Shown here piece by piece: positions 33,383 through 42,062 of a stretch of 64,000 nt of DNA. This DNA comes from Mycolicibacterium hippocampi (GTDB lineage: Bacteria; Actinomycetota; Actinomycetes; Mycobacteriales; Mycobacteriaceae), in contig NZ_BLLB01000002.1 in NCBI RefSeq assembly GCF_010723735.1, forward strand, positions 806,001 through 870,000, given 5' to 3'. The notes beneath the pieces are model-generated. The model searched no databases and was not told the DNA's origin. It saw nothing but the letters and a program-made list of their open reading frames with translations. How positions within the stretch are numbered: position 1 is the first letter of the stretch; each line of letters opens with the position of its first letter. The translations under genes and the position numbers were made by a program.

Positions 33383-34348
33383 TCACGGCGCCGGATTGCC
33401 TCGCGGTCGTAATCGGCCGTTCGGCAGGGGAGGCGCGGGCAGCCGAGCCGTGGCGCCGCGGTAACCGTCGACGGCACCGAATCGGGCGTCGTGGCTTTCC
33501 CATTGCTCGCGGTAGGCCACGATCTCGTCGTGGCTGCGGCCGACGAAGTTCCACCACATGACCAGGTGCTCGCCGAACGGTGTCCCGCCCAGGAGGACGG
33601 CCCGCGCCGGGCCGTCGCCGCGATTGGCCAGGTGCAGGCGCCGGTGGCCCGGACGCTGGTAGGCCAGGTCGGCGACCGCGAGCACCTCACCGCAGGCTTC
33701 GAGGACGCCCTGGTCGAGCAGCACGCCGTGCTCGAACGTCTCGTCGATGTCGAGGGTCAGTTCCGCACCGGCCTCGAGGTCCAGCTGGGCACCGAGCAGC
33801 GGGGTGAACGTGTGCACCGGGGAACGGTTCCCCTCGAGTTCGCCGAGGAACACCCGCACTGTGGCGCCGCCGCGGGACTGGGGTCGTGGGACGTAGTGGG
33901 CGAAGTCGCGGCCGGTGTCGCGGGCGGCGTCGGGCAGCGCCACCCACAGCTGCACTCCGTGCAGCACCGAGGTGTCGGCCGTCGACACCTCGGAGTGGCA
34001 GATGCCCGCGCCTGCGGTCATCAGGTTCAGTTCCCCCGGCCGCACCAGCGAGTGGATGCCCGCGCTGTCGCGGTGCTCCACCTCGCCGCTGAACAGCCAG
34101 CTCACCGTCTGCAGACCCGTGTGCGGATGCGGGGGCACGTCCATCCCGGTCCCGCCGCGCACGTCGTGCGGCCCGTAGTGGTCGGCGAAGCACCACGCTC
34201 CGATCAGCGACCGTTCCCGTTGGGGGAGGGTGCGGCGAACGCGAATCGCCCGCGGCCCGCCCAGGGGTACCTCGCGCGGATGCAGCACCCCCGCGAATGG
34301 CGAAGCGGCACACTCGACTTCGGTAGGCGCGGCATCGGTGTTGCTCAC
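33383..34348 (-). CDS. Pirin family protein
   Basis: 321 aa from GTG 34348, whose first bases overlap the stop of the EVE gene (GTGA). Bicupin fold; the N-terminal cupin has FADHYGPH, MDVPPHPHTGLQTVSWLFSGEVEHRDSAG with the His-His and Glu of the metal site, and MTAGAGICHSE. Pirins are metal-binding proteins; some have quercetinase activity, others regulate metabolism. Co-transcribed with the upstream EVE gene. Confidence 0.93.
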   Translation of the reverse strand: MSNTDAAPTEVECAASPFAGVLHPREVPLGGPRAIRVRRTLPQRERSLIGAWCFADHYGPHDVRGGTGMDVPPHPHTGLQTVSWLFSGEVEHRDSAGIHSLVRPGELNLMTAGAGICHSEVSTADTSVLHGVQLWVALPDAARDTGRDFAHYVPRPQSRGGATVRVFLGELEGNRSPVHTFTPLLGAQLDLEAGAELTLDIDETFEHGVLLDQGVLEACGEVLAVADLAYQRPGHRRLHLANRGDGPARAVLLGGTPFGEHLVMWWNFVGRSHDEIVAYREQWESHDARFGAVDGYRGATARLPAPPLPNGRLRPRGNPAP

Positions 34349-34788
34349 GTGTCCACAGTAGCCTCCTCGGCGGCGGGCAGGACCATGGTCGACCGGATGA
34401 TCTCGCGGTCGGCGTCGTCGATGCGAAACACCCCGAAGCGGAACTTGTAGCCCCAGCGGTTCTTGTCCTCGATGAAGTCCAGCCGATCGATCAGCGGCCG
34501 GATCGGTGCAGGTGCGCACTCCAGGAAATCCACATTGCGCCGCCACGGCTGGAAGTCCGCTGACACCTCGACCTGATAGGGCTCGTCATCGGCGACCCGG
34601 CCGATCGCGGTGAACGCCTGCAACGGCGGACCGTCGGGATGCGTCTCCCGCGGTGAGTAGAAGATGATCCAGTCACCACGTGCCATCTTGCGCAGCATGT
34701 GCGGCTTGCCGTGATTGGCCTGTGTGAAGCGTCCCCGCACGCCGCGCTCGACATGGGCGCGGCTGACGGTGTTGATCCAGTTCGTCAT
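34345..34788 (-). CDS. EVE domain protein (UPF0310)
   Basis: 147 aa from ATG 34788. PUA-like EVE fold: opening WINTVSRAHVERGVRGRFTQ, then HGKPHMLRKMARGDWIIFYSPR (about 26-48), and the closing WGYKFRFGVFRID. EVE proteins bind modified bases in DNA or RNA, and many associate with defence or translation control. This one sits upstream of and overlapping a pirin gene, a housekeeping-looking setting. Confidence 0.92.
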   Translation of the reverse strand: MTNWINTVSRAHVERGVRGRFTQANHGKPHMLRKMARGDWIIFYSPRETHPDGPPLQAFTAIGRVADDEPYQVEVSADFQPWRRNVDFLECAPAPIRPLIDRLDFIEDKNRWGYKFRFGVFRIDDADREIIRSTMVLPAAEEATVDT

Positions 34789-34883
34789 GACCGAACGCTA
34801 TGCCCGGCCGCCGACACCGCGGTGCCCGTGCGTCGCGGCCTGTGGACAACCCATCGAGGGGCCTGTGGATAGAGTTCGACAAC

Positions 34884-35153
34884 ATGGGCGACAGCAGGCT
34901 GACGGCGGAGGAACTGCGCAACACCACCTTCGAGAAGCCGCCGTGGCCCAAGCGCGGCTACGCCGAGAAATCGGTGCACGATTTCCTCGCCCTGGCGGCG
35001 CGCCGGCTCGAGGGGCGGGGACATCTGCGCGCCGACGACATCCGCGGCGTGCGCTTCAACAAGGCGCCGTTGGGTAAGCGGGGTTACGACCCTGCGCAGG
35101 TCGACGCGGTGCTCGCCGAAATCGTCACAACCATCGAGCATCTCGACAGGTGA
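34884..35153 (+). CDS. Small DivIVA-domain-type protein with two internal repeats
   Basis: 89 aa from ATG 34884; the open frame from 34800 extends further but lacks similarity. Two tandem motifs NTTFEKPPWPKRGYAEKSV and GVRFNKAPLGKRGYDPAQV match the DivIVA N-terminal F-x-K-x-P-x-x-x-RGY-x-x-x-V pattern. The coiled-coil that DivIVA uses for polar assembly is missing. Function unknown; it may bind membrane or another DivIVA protein. Confidence 0.82.
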   Translation: MGDSRLTAEELRNTTFEKPPWPKRGYAEKSVHDFLALAARRLEGRGHLRADDIRGVRFNKAPLGKRGYDPAQVDAVLAEIVTTIEHLDR

Positions 35154-35205
35154 CGCGGGCGATCGTCGACCCTGACGGTGGTCGCGCCGAGATCACGGAG
35201 ACGGC

Positions 35206-36693
35206 GTGACCGAGGCCGGCGGCTTGAGGATGGGCAGCGCCGCAGGCCGCTGGGTGCTGCTGGCTACGGTGCTCGGCTCGGGAATCGTGATGATCGACAG
35301 CACCGTGGTGAACGTGGCGCTGCCCCACATCGGCAGCGACCTCGGCGCGGGTTTTGTCGGACTGCAGTGGACCATCAACGCCTACACGCTGACCCTGGCG
35401 GCACTGATCCTGCTCGGCGGATCGCTCGGTGACCAGTTCGGGCGGCGCCGCATCTTCCTGATCGGGGTCATCTGGTTCGCGGCGGCATCGGCCGCGTGCG
35501 GCCTGGCGCAGAACGTCGAGATGCTGATCGCGGCCCGCGCGCTGCAGGGCGTCGGCGGTGCGTTGCTGACCCCGGGCAGCCTGGCACTGATCTCCGCGTC
35601 GTTCTGCAAGGCCGACCGTGCCGCCGCGATCGGCGCCTGGTCCGGCATGGGCGGACTGGCCGGCGCCGTCGGCCCGTTCCTCGGCGGCTATCTCGTCGAG
35701 ATCAGCTGGCGAGCCATCTTTCTCATCAACCTCCCGTTGGCCGCGGTGGTCGTCGCGGTGACCGTGCTGCGGGTGCCCGAAAGCCGTGACACGGAGTCGG
35801 CGCCGGGGCTTGACGTGAGCGGCACGATCCTCGCGGTGGTGGGTCTGGCCGGATCGACCTATGGGCTCACCGAACTCGCCAACGGGGAAGCGACCCCGGC
35901 CGCGGTGGTCGCAGTCGCCGCGGGTGTGCTCGCGATGCTGGCTTTCGTGGTGGTCGAGCGTGGTTCCGCCCGCCCCCTGGTGCCTCCTTCGTTGTTCTCA
36001 GACAACACCTTCCGTGTCGCCAACACCATCACCCTGCTCATCTACGGCGCCCTGGGCGTGGTGTTCCTGCTGCTGGTGCTGCAACTGCAGACGGTCGCCG
36101 GCTTCAGCCCTATCGCCGCCGGGACGGCGCTGCTGCCGGTGACGGCAGTGCTGCTGGTGTTCTCCTCGCGGGCAGGAGCGCTGGCCGGGCGGATCGGGCC
36201 GCGCCTGCCCATGACCGTCGGCCCACTACTGGCCGCTGCCGGCCTGCTGCTGATGATGCGGATCGGACCGAGCGCGTCGTGGGTTGCCGACGTACTACCC
36301 GCAGCCCTGGTGTTCGGCGCCGGCATGGCGCTCGTCGTGGCACCCCTGACCGCTGCGGTACTCGACTCCGCCCCAGACCATCTGGCCGGTTCGGCCTCCG
36401 GCGTGAACAACGCCCTGGCCCGCAGCGGCGGTCTGCTGGCGGTGGCCCTGATACCCGGCCTCGCCGGCTTCAGCGGTGCCGACTACGCCGACCCGGACGC
36501 ATTCGACGCCGGATTCCACGTCGCGGTCGCGATCTCAGCAGGTCTGCTCGTGGTGGCCGCGACCATGGCATTCACCGGTCTGAAGTCCGGCGCCGCAGCA
36601 GGAGCACCAAAAGCTCGGATGCGCGTCGAAGAGAACACGCACTGCCCGACCGTCGGGCCCTCGCTGTACCCGGGGTCGGACAGCCGTCCCTGA
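35206..36693 (+). CDS. DHA2-family (EmrB/QacA-like) MFS drug exporter
   Basis: 495 aa from GTG 35206, 14 helices. Family features: motif D1 (IDSTVVNVALPHIGSDL) early, motif A GGSLGDQFGRRR (about 76-87), and motif C near GGLAGAVGPFLGG. H+-driven efflux of drugs or other hydrophobic compounds. It runs on the same strand as the DivIVA-like gene and carboxyltransferase gene. A short Arg/Pro tail follows the last helix. Confidence 0.93.
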   Translation: MTEAGGLRMGSAAGRWVLLATVLGSGIVMIDSTVVNVALPHIGSDLGAGFVGLQWTINAYTLTLAALILLGGSLGDQFGRRRIFLIGVIWFAAASAACGLAQNVEMLIAARALQGVGGALLTPGSLALISASFCKADRAAAIGAWSGMGGLAGAVGPFLGGYLVEISWRAIFLINLPLAAVVVAVTVLRVPESRDTESAPGLDVSGTILAVVGLAGSTYGLTELANGEATPAAVVAVAAGVLAMLAFVVVERGSARPLVPPSLFSDNTFRVANTITLLIYGALGVVFLLLVLQLQTVAGFSPIAAGTALLPVTAVLLVFSSRAGALAGRIGPRLPMTVGPLLAAAGLLLMMRIGPSASWVADVLPAALVFGAGMALVVAPLTAAVLDSAPDHLAGSASGVNNALARSGGLLAVALIPGLAGFSGADYADPDAFDAGFHVAVAISAGLLVVAATMAFTGLKSGAAAGAPKARMRVEENTHCPTVGPSLYPGSDSRP

Positions 36694-36715
36694 CCGGCGC
36701 ACCTATCCTCCAGGA

Positions 36716-38281
36716 ATGTCTGAGCCTGAGGGCCCGCGCCCCGACCTGACGGAGTTGCTGCGGCGACGCGCACTGACCGAGGACGCGGCGCGGCCCGATG
36801 CCGTGGAACGCCGACACGCCCGTGGCGGGCGCACCGCGCGGGAGAACGTCGAGGACCTCGTCGACGCGAACTCCTTCGTCGAGTACGGCCGGTTCGCGAT
36901 CGCCCCGCAGCGGATGCGCCGCGACGTCGAGGACCTCATCGCCCGCACCCCGGCCGACGGCCTGATCGCGGGCACCGCCCGGATCAACGGAAACCAGTTC
37001 GGCGACGAGCGCTCGGCGTGCGCGGTGCTGTCCTACGACTACACCGTGCTCGCCGGGACGCAGGGCGCGCTGGGGCACCGCAAGAAGGACCGGCTCTTCG
37101 AGCTCATCCACCGGATGCGGCTACCCACCGTGTTCTTCGCCGAAGGCGGCGGTGGCCGGCCGGGGGACACCGACTATCCCGTGGTATCCGCGCTGGACAC
37201 CCGCGCATTTGCACTGTGGGCCAAGCTGTCCGGTGTGGTGCCGCGCATCGCGGTGGTCAAGGGACGCTGTTTTGCCGGAAACGCCGTCATCGCAGGCGCT
37301 TCCGATCTGATCGTCGCCACCGAGGACGCGTCGCTGGGCATGGGCGGGCCGGCAATGATCGCGGGAGGCGGTCTCGGCGACGTGCCGCCCGACGAGGTCG
37401 GGCCGATGTCGGTGCAGGAACCCAACGGCAACGTCGACGTCGTCGTCGCCGACGAAGCCGAGGCGGTCGCGGTGACCAAACGCCTGCTCAGCTACTTCCA
37501 GGGATCGCTGGCGGAGTGGACCGAGGCCGATCAGACGACCTTGCGCACTGCGGTGCCCGAACGGGAACGGCGCGCCTACGACGTCGTCCCCATCATCGAG
37601 ACGCTCGCCGACGAAGGATCGGTGACCATCCTCCGGCGGCGCTTCGCCCGGGAGATGGTCACCGCGCTCGCCCGCATCGAGGGCCGGCCCGTCGGCGTCA
37701 TCGCCAACGACACCCGGTTCACCGCGGGCGCGATCACCGCCGCCGCCTCCGACAAGGCGGCGCGCTTCCTGCAACTCTGCGATGCGTTCGGGCTGCCCGT
37801 CGTGTCTCTCATCGACTGTCCCGGGTACATGGTCGGCCCGGCTGCCGAGGCGGAGTCGCTGGTGCGGCGCGCATCACGAATGCTGGTCGCCGGGGCGGCA
37901 GTTCGGGTACCTATCATCGCGGTCGTGCTGCGGCGCGGGTACGGATTGGGAGCGCAGGCGATGGCCGGCGGCAGCCTGCACGAGCCGGTGCTGACGGTCG
38001 CGTGGCCGGGAGCGCACCTGGGACCGATGGGCCTGGAAGGCGCGGTGCGGCTAGGCCTGCGCAAGGAACTCGACGCGATCACCGACGCGGACGAACGGGA
38101 GGAGCGGGTGCGCGCGGCCACGGCCGCCGCGCAGGAGAACGCGAAGGCCCTGAATGCTGCGATGCTGTTCGAGATCGACGACGTCATCGACCCGGCGGAG
38201 ACCCGTTCGGTCGTCGCCGCAACGCTCGCGGCAGTGGGTCCACCGGCGCCGTCACGGAGCCGTTTCATCGACACCTGGTGA
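36716..38281 (+). CDS. Acyl-CoA carboxylase beta (carboxyltransferase) subunit
   Basis: 521 aa. ATG 36716 follows a possible ribosome site (AGGA). The two crotonase-like domains of biotin-dependent carboxyltransferases are present: N-domain with FAEGGGGRPGD and KGRCFAGNAVIAGASDLIVA, C-domain with LIDCPGYMVGPAAEAESLVRRASRML and GYGLGAQAMAGG. Unlike most AccD proteins, no biotin-carboxylase/BCCP gene lies next to it, so it must use an alpha subunit encoded elsewhere. Resembles the AccD family but the acyl-CoA substrate is not readable. Confidence 0.93.
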   Translation: MSEPEGPRPDLTELLRRRALTEDAARPDAVERRHARGGRTARENVEDLVDANSFVEYGRFAIAPQRMRRDVEDLIARTPADGLIAGTARINGNQFGDERSACAVLSYDYTVLAGTQGALGHRKKDRLFELIHRMRLPTVFFAEGGGGRPGDTDYPVVSALDTRAFALWAKLSGVVPRIAVVKGRCFAGNAVIAGASDLIVATEDASLGMGGPAMIAGGGLGDVPPDEVGPMSVQEPNGNVDVVVADEAEAVAVTKRLLSYFQGSLAEWTEADQTTLRTAVPERERRAYDVVPIIETLADEGSVTILRRRFAREMVTALARIEGRPVGVIANDTRFTAGAITAAASDKAARFLQLCDAFGLPVVSLIDCPGYMVGPAAEAESLVRRASRMLVAGAAVRVPIIAVVLRRGYGLGAQAMAGGSLHEPVLTVAWPGAHLGPMGLEGAVRLGLRKELDAITDADEREERVRAATAAAQENAKALNAAMLFEIDDVIDPAETRSVVAATLAAVGPPAPSRSRFIDTW

Positions 38282-38311
38282 CATGGTGACCTGCGAGAGC
38301 TGTAGGTCCGC

Positions 38312-38878
38312 TCAGTCGCGTTTGGCCCCGTACCGCAGCAGGACCGTGCCACAAGGGAAAGTGCGGTTCTCCAACAGTCGCAGCGAGATCCATGACGGCA
38401 GCGTCGGGAAGAACGGTGTCCCGCCGCCCACCGCGGTAGGTGCGATCACGATCCGGTACTCATCCACCAGCCCGGCCTGCACGATCGGTGCTGCCAGCGC
38501 CGCCCCGGCTACCTCTAGCTGGCCCTCGGTTTCGGCCTTCAGCTTGGACACCACCTCGACCGGGGCGCCACGTTCCAGGCATGAGTTCCAGTCGACGGAC
38601 TCCAGGGTGCGCGAGAACACGACCTTGGGCATGTCGCGCCAGATGTGCGCGAAGTCGACGATCAGAGGGGTGGCGTCCGGGTCCTTGTCGGCGGTCGGCC
38701 AGTACGCGGACATCAGGTCATAGAGCCGCCGCCCGTAGAACGCCAGGGCGGTCTCCCGCTCGAAGTCGTTCCAGTACTGGTGGAGCTCGTCGCTCGGATC
38801 GGACCAGTCGATGTTGCCCTGCGCGTCGGCGATGTAGCCGTCCACCGACACGTTGAAGCCGTAGATCAGTGTGCCCAT
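38312..38878 (-). CDS. Dihydrofolate-reductase-like (RibD C-terminal domain) protein
   Basis: 188 aa from ATG 38878. RibD_C-type fold: LIYGFNVSVDGYIAD at the start, FYGRRLYDLMSAYWP in the middle, and EVAGAALAAPIVQAGLVDEYRI towards the C-terminus. Such proteins are NAD(P)H-dependent reductases of unknown substrates (YyaP/YwjB-like). Convergent with the carboxyltransferase gene. Confidence 0.9.
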   Translation of the reverse strand: MGTLIYGFNVSVDGYIADAQGNIDWSDPSDELHQYWNDFERETALAFYGRRLYDLMSAYWPTADKDPDATPLIVDFAHIWRDMPKVVFSRTLESVDWNSCLERGAPVEVVSKLKAETEGQLEVAGAALAAPIVQAGLVDEYRIVIAPTAVGGGTPFFPTLPSWISLRLLENRTFPCGTVLLRYGAKRD

Positions 38879-39072
38879 GCAGCTCAGACTGCACCGGAGG
38901 GCAGAACTCATCGCGACAACACACGGGAGGCTGCATCAGCGCAAAAGTGGGGACGGTGCCGCCATGGCGCCTCTCGGCGAGTGGTCGCTCGTAGCGACTC
39001 GGTAGTTGGGGCCCGGGGCATGCCCGGCACCGTCGAGACATAGAACGGCACCCGTCCCGGCAGTATTCCGAG

Positions 39073-39106
39073 GCCCGCCGCCGACCCCCCGAGAGCGGCG
39101 GCGGGC
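39073..39106 (-). terminator. Strong hairpin downstream of whiB6
   Basis: Perfect 11-bp stem (GCCCGCCGCCG / CGGCGGCGGGC) around a 12-nt loop, ending 9 bp beyond the whiB6 stop codon. No U-tract follows, as is common in mycobacterial terminators. It would end whiB6 transcription and insulate it from the reductase gene. Confidence 0.75.
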
Positions 39107-39115
39107 ATTCGCATG

Positions 39116-39409
39116 TCAGGCGCTTTCCGCGTAGTAGACGCGACGTTCACGGACGGGAAAGCCGTTGCGTTCGGCCAGCGACTGGAGCTGCCGCAGAGCA
39201 AACGTCCGTCCGCGGCCGGCCTCGGGGACGTAGATGCCGGCCCAGAGGCCTTCCGCCCGGGGAAGTTCGCAGGCTTCCCGTGCGCACATCCACCGCCTAG
39301 GGCACGCCCGGCAGATTGCCTTCGCCTCGTCGTCGGCGGTCGTCGTCCACCGCTCGGGTTCCTGGGTGCACGCGCCGACCGGCGTCTCGTCCCACGGCAT
39401 CACGTTCAT
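39116..39409 (-). CDS. whiB6: WhiB6 Fe-S cluster transcriptional regulator
   Basis: 97 aa from ATG 39409 (GAGGAG 9 nt upstream). Four cysteines of the WhiB cluster: C..C-x-x-C..C in GACTQEPERW, ICRACPRRWMC (CxxC plus C), and the turn GLWAG. The sequence from CTQEPERWTTTADDEAK to the end matches M. tuberculosis WhiB6 (Rv3862c), which sits at the same place beside ESX-1 and controls ESX-1 genes in response to redox and NO. Supports assignment of the locus. Length is a little shorter than the tuberculosis form. Confidence 0.92.
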   Translation of the reverse strand: MNVMPWDETPVGACTQEPERWTTTADDEAKAICRACPRRWMCAREACELPRAEGLWAGIYVPEAGRGRTFALRQLQSLAERNGFPVRERRVYYAESA

Positions 39410-39780
39410 CTTCTGTCGCTCCTCTGTGTGCTGGGGCGGCCCGTTCGCCGCGACGCTGCAAAAGGTAACCGACAAACCGTAGCGATGCAACGGTTAGTGC
39501 AACGGAACCGAAGCGGATCGTCCCGCGCGGGAGTGGTCCAGCCCGCGAAGTTTCACATTGAAAGCGAGCTCTAACTGCGAATACGCGGTGTCGCCGCCCA
39601 GCCGCCCTGCGGCGAAGACTTTGCCGAAATGTGTAGCGTTGACGCGGTTGGAGAGGGTGTAAAGGTGTAGCTTTGACACGGAACCATCGCGGACCATCGG
39701 GCCGAGCCGTAGCGGCGGCATGGCTGATCGGTACGATGTCCGCGCCGATCCGACAAACCCAGCACGAGGAATCCCGGTAG
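39410..39780. promoter_or_regulatory. Divergent regulatory region with a tandem 17-bp repeat
   Basis: 371 bp between whiB6 (-) and the HTH gene (+), with no convincing coding frame. GTGTAGCGTTGACGCGG at 39631-39647 is repeated as GTGTAGCTTTGACACGG at 39665-39681 (15 of 17 bases identical), 34 bp apart, about three turns of helix. Another short repeat, TGCAACGG, lies near 39485-39505. The region likely carries the operators for one or both genes. Confidence 0.55.
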
Positions 39781-40521
39781 ATGACCAAGGCGGAGTCGAT
39801 CGACGAATCGGCCGACGCATTGGACCCCGGGATGGCCAGGGCGGGGGCGGCCGCAGCTGCCCGCAGGCGTGAGCTCGACATCAGCCAGCGCAGCCTCGCC
39901 GCCGACGGCATCATCAACGCCGGCGCGCTGATCGCGTTCGAGAAGGGCCGCAGCTGGCCGAGGGAGCGGACCCGAGCAAAGCTGGAAGAGGTCCTGCGGT
40001 GGCCGCCCGGCACCATCACGAGGCTGCGCAAGGGTGAGACCCTGCGGTCCCCGGATCCTGTCCCCGCGCCCCCTGTCGCGGCCGGCGTAGACGAGGTGTC
40101 GCTGATCGCGCAGGCGGTCATCACGGCGGTCAGCACGTTCCACTCGACCGTCACCTCGCTGCCGCCCACCCACGACCCTGCGTTCACGCCCCGGGTGACC
40201 GGCATCTTGTCGGATCTGCGTCAACTCGAGGCAGTCGCTGCACGTGCGGCCCGGATCGGGAGGGTGACGCCCGCGCTGATCAAGGCGCTGGGCACGGTCC
40301 GCAGCCTCTACGACGATCTGATGGTCCGGGCCGCAGGTGCGCCACACGCCACGCTCGGGCAGCGGCTCTACGCCGCACGCCGCGCCGCGAACCTGACGGT
40401 GCTCGAAACCGCCCAGGCCGCAGGGGTTTCCGAGCAGGCGATCCAGCAGGCTGAAGCCGAGGAGCCGATCTCGGCGGCCGAAGTCGGAGCCATCGAAGAA
40501 CTGGTCGGGCAGATCGCCTGA
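39781..40521 (+). CDS. Hypothetical regulator with two helix-turn-helix regions, ESX-1 linked
   Basis: 246 aa from ATG 39781. The first ~65 residues look like an XRE-type HTH (ARRRELDISQRSLAADGIIN, FEKGRSWPRERTRAKLEEVL). The C-terminal 55 residues form a second one (LGQRLYAARRAANLTVLETA, GVSEQAIQQAEAEEPIS), with a helical linker between. It is not EspR (whose order and length differ). Its place between whiB6 and the Rv3860-like gene suggests a local ESX-1 regulator. Divergent from whiB6, preceded by the tandem 17-bp repeats. Confidence 0.8.
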   Translation: MTKAESIDESADALDPGMARAGAAAAARRRELDISQRSLAADGIINAGALIAFEKGRSWPRERTRAKLEEVLRWPPGTITRLRKGETLRSPDPVPAPPVAAGVDEVSLIAQAVITAVSTFHSTVTSLPPTHDPAFTPRVTGILSDLRQLEAVAARAARIGRVTPALIKALGTVRSLYDDLMVRAAGAPHATLGQRLYAARRAANLTVLETAQAAGVSEQAIQQAEAEEPISAAEVGAIEELVGQIA

Positions 40522-40530
40522 GCGCCGCGA

Positions 40531-41679
40531 TCAGGGCTGGGCGCGCGACCGGCCGTCCCGCGTCGGAAAGTGTGACGCCAAGGCGGCACAGATCTCGAGG
40601 AACCGACGGCGGGTGGGTCGCGACATCTCGCGGGTTCCGTCGATGACGCCGCCCGGGCGCAGCTGCCCGTCGAACGGAACCTCGAACACCAGCTGACCGT
40701 GGTTCGAGAACTGCTGCGCGAGAATCGTCTTGGTGCGTTTGTCGGCGTGACCGTCGGAGTCGTTGAGGACCACGATGGTGCGTTGCAGCAGGCCGGTCAG
40801 GCCGCGGTTGGCCAGCCAGTCCAGCGTCTGCCCGGCCGCCGCGGCGCCGTCCACCCACGGTGTGGACACCACGACCAGCGCATCGAGGTCGCGCAGCACC
40901 TCCTGGGTGACGGGGGTGTCCATCGTCGAGCTGCAGTCGACGACGGAGATCGTGAAGTGACGATCGAGGCGAGCGGTCGCCTCGCGGTAGATGGCCGGGT
41001 CGAGCACCCGGCGCCGCGCCGGTGTCGCCTCGCCCGCGAGCACGAACAACCCGGCGGCGTTGTGTCCGACCCTGCTGCGCACATCGGCGAACGTCTCCAG
41101 GTGTTGATCGCCGGCCAGCTCCCAGAACGACCCCTGAGCTTTCGGGTCGACGCGGCTGCCAAGCTTGCCGAACGCGGTGTCGGCGTCGACGGCGACCACC
41201 CGATCATCCTGCCGCAACTCCGCGAGCACCGATCCGATGACGGCCGACACCGTCGTCTTGCCGGCGCCTCCCTTGCCCATCACACCGATCTTGAAATGGC
41301 CGCGTATCGGCCCCCGGATCGTGGCTTCGAGCTCGGCGAGCCGGCGTTCCTCGGGGGACGGCCCGAGGTTGACCAGACCGAACGTGGCCTTGTACACGCC
41401 CAGCCGCCAACCTCGTCCGGGGACGGGCTTACGGGCGGGAACCAATTCCTCGGCGCGGATCCGGTCGGCGTAGGACCCTGGACCCGGGTCGGGTTGGCCG
41501 GGCCACGGGCCGCCGCGATGCTGCGGGTTGATGCCGGGTGGCGGCGGAGGCGGGGAAGGACGAGCGGGTTGCGGCCCGGGCGCCGGGCGCAGCTGGTTCG
41601 GGCCTTCGGCACCGTGCAACGCCGGCTCGTGCCCCGGCCATCCCCGGTCTTGCCGCAGTGCGTCATCGCGGTTCGTCAC
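40531..41679 (-). CDS. MinD/ParA-like ATPase with Pro-rich N-terminus (Rv3860-like)
   Basis: 382 aa from GTG 41679 (ribosome site GGAGGAG 7 nt before). Residues 1-75 are Pro/Gly-rich and disordered. A deviant Walker A, GKGGAGKT, lies at 135-142, the signature of MinD/ParA/Mrp ATPases, and SVVDCSS and VVLNDSDG follow as Walker B and switch regions. The segment GRGWRLGVYKATFGLVNLGPS before the ATPase domain closely resembles that of EspI at 54807-56183 (GWRHWIYLLSRINLGLS), so the two are paralogues. Rv3860 occupies this place in M. tuberculosis. Function not established; polar positioning or secretion control is suspected. Confidence 0.85.
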   Translation of the reverse strand: MTNRDDALRQDRGWPGHEPALHGAEGPNQLRPAPGPQPARPSPPPPPPGINPQHRGGPWPGQPDPGPGSYADRIRAEELVPARKPVPGRGWRLGVYKATFGLVNLGPSPEERRLAELEATIRGPIRGHFKIGVMGKGGAGKTTVSAVIGSVLAELRQDDRVVAVDADTAFGKLGSRVDPKAQGSFWELAGDQHLETFADVRSRVGHNAAGLFVLAGEATPARRRVLDPAIYREATARLDRHFTISVVDCSSTMDTPVTQEVLRDLDALVVVSTPWVDGAAAAGQTLDWLANRGLTGLLQRTIVVLNDSDGHADKRTKTILAQQFSNHGQLVFEVPFDGQLRPGGVIDGTREMSRPTRRRFLEICAALASHFPTRDGRSRAQP

Positions 41680-42062
41680 AACGTGTCTCCTCCGTGTGGT
41701 CCGTCGCGGGCGCTGCGTCGTCGTCACCTTCGACTCAGCATCCGCAAGGCTAGCCGCCCGACATACCGAGCAAACTATCTGCAGGAGACTGCAGGGTCCG
41801 GACAGTGCCTGTCGCCGGGGGCGTTCAACGGTGGCCGACGGTAGCTCAACTCGACGCCTGCTGGCGGTCGGCTCGGGCCGCGACCCATGTCGGTAACCCC
41901 CATCTATGTTTGCCGAAGCCCATAATCTGCAGTTCCAGAGCATTGTAGCTATTGCTGTATTGCATTGAGTGTCGGCAATCAGGGTGGCCGTACGTGACCG
42001 AAATTGTGCACGGGAGGGGGTCAACCCGCTGGTACGCTCCCGATGGGAAGGGGTGTGCACGG
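41680..42062. promoter_or_regulatory. Intergenic region upstream of the ESX-1 espE-like gene
   Basis: 383 bp between divergent genes. The right half is the most AT-rich stretch of the locus (41900-41965, including CATAATC and TAGCTATTGCTGTATTG), typical of a promoter and nucleoid-protein binding. A loose inverted pair TTGCCGA (41910-41916)/TCGGCAA (41972-41978) is visible. CTGCAGGAGACTGCAG lies near 41780. It is the likely start of the main ESX-1 transcript; no operator is assigned. Confidence 0.5.

Noticed and set aside
41910..41978. Inverted pair TTGCCGA/TCGGCAA upstream of espE-like gene
   Set aside because: Arms are only 7 bp and 55 bp apart; expected by chance at this length, so not listed as an operator.
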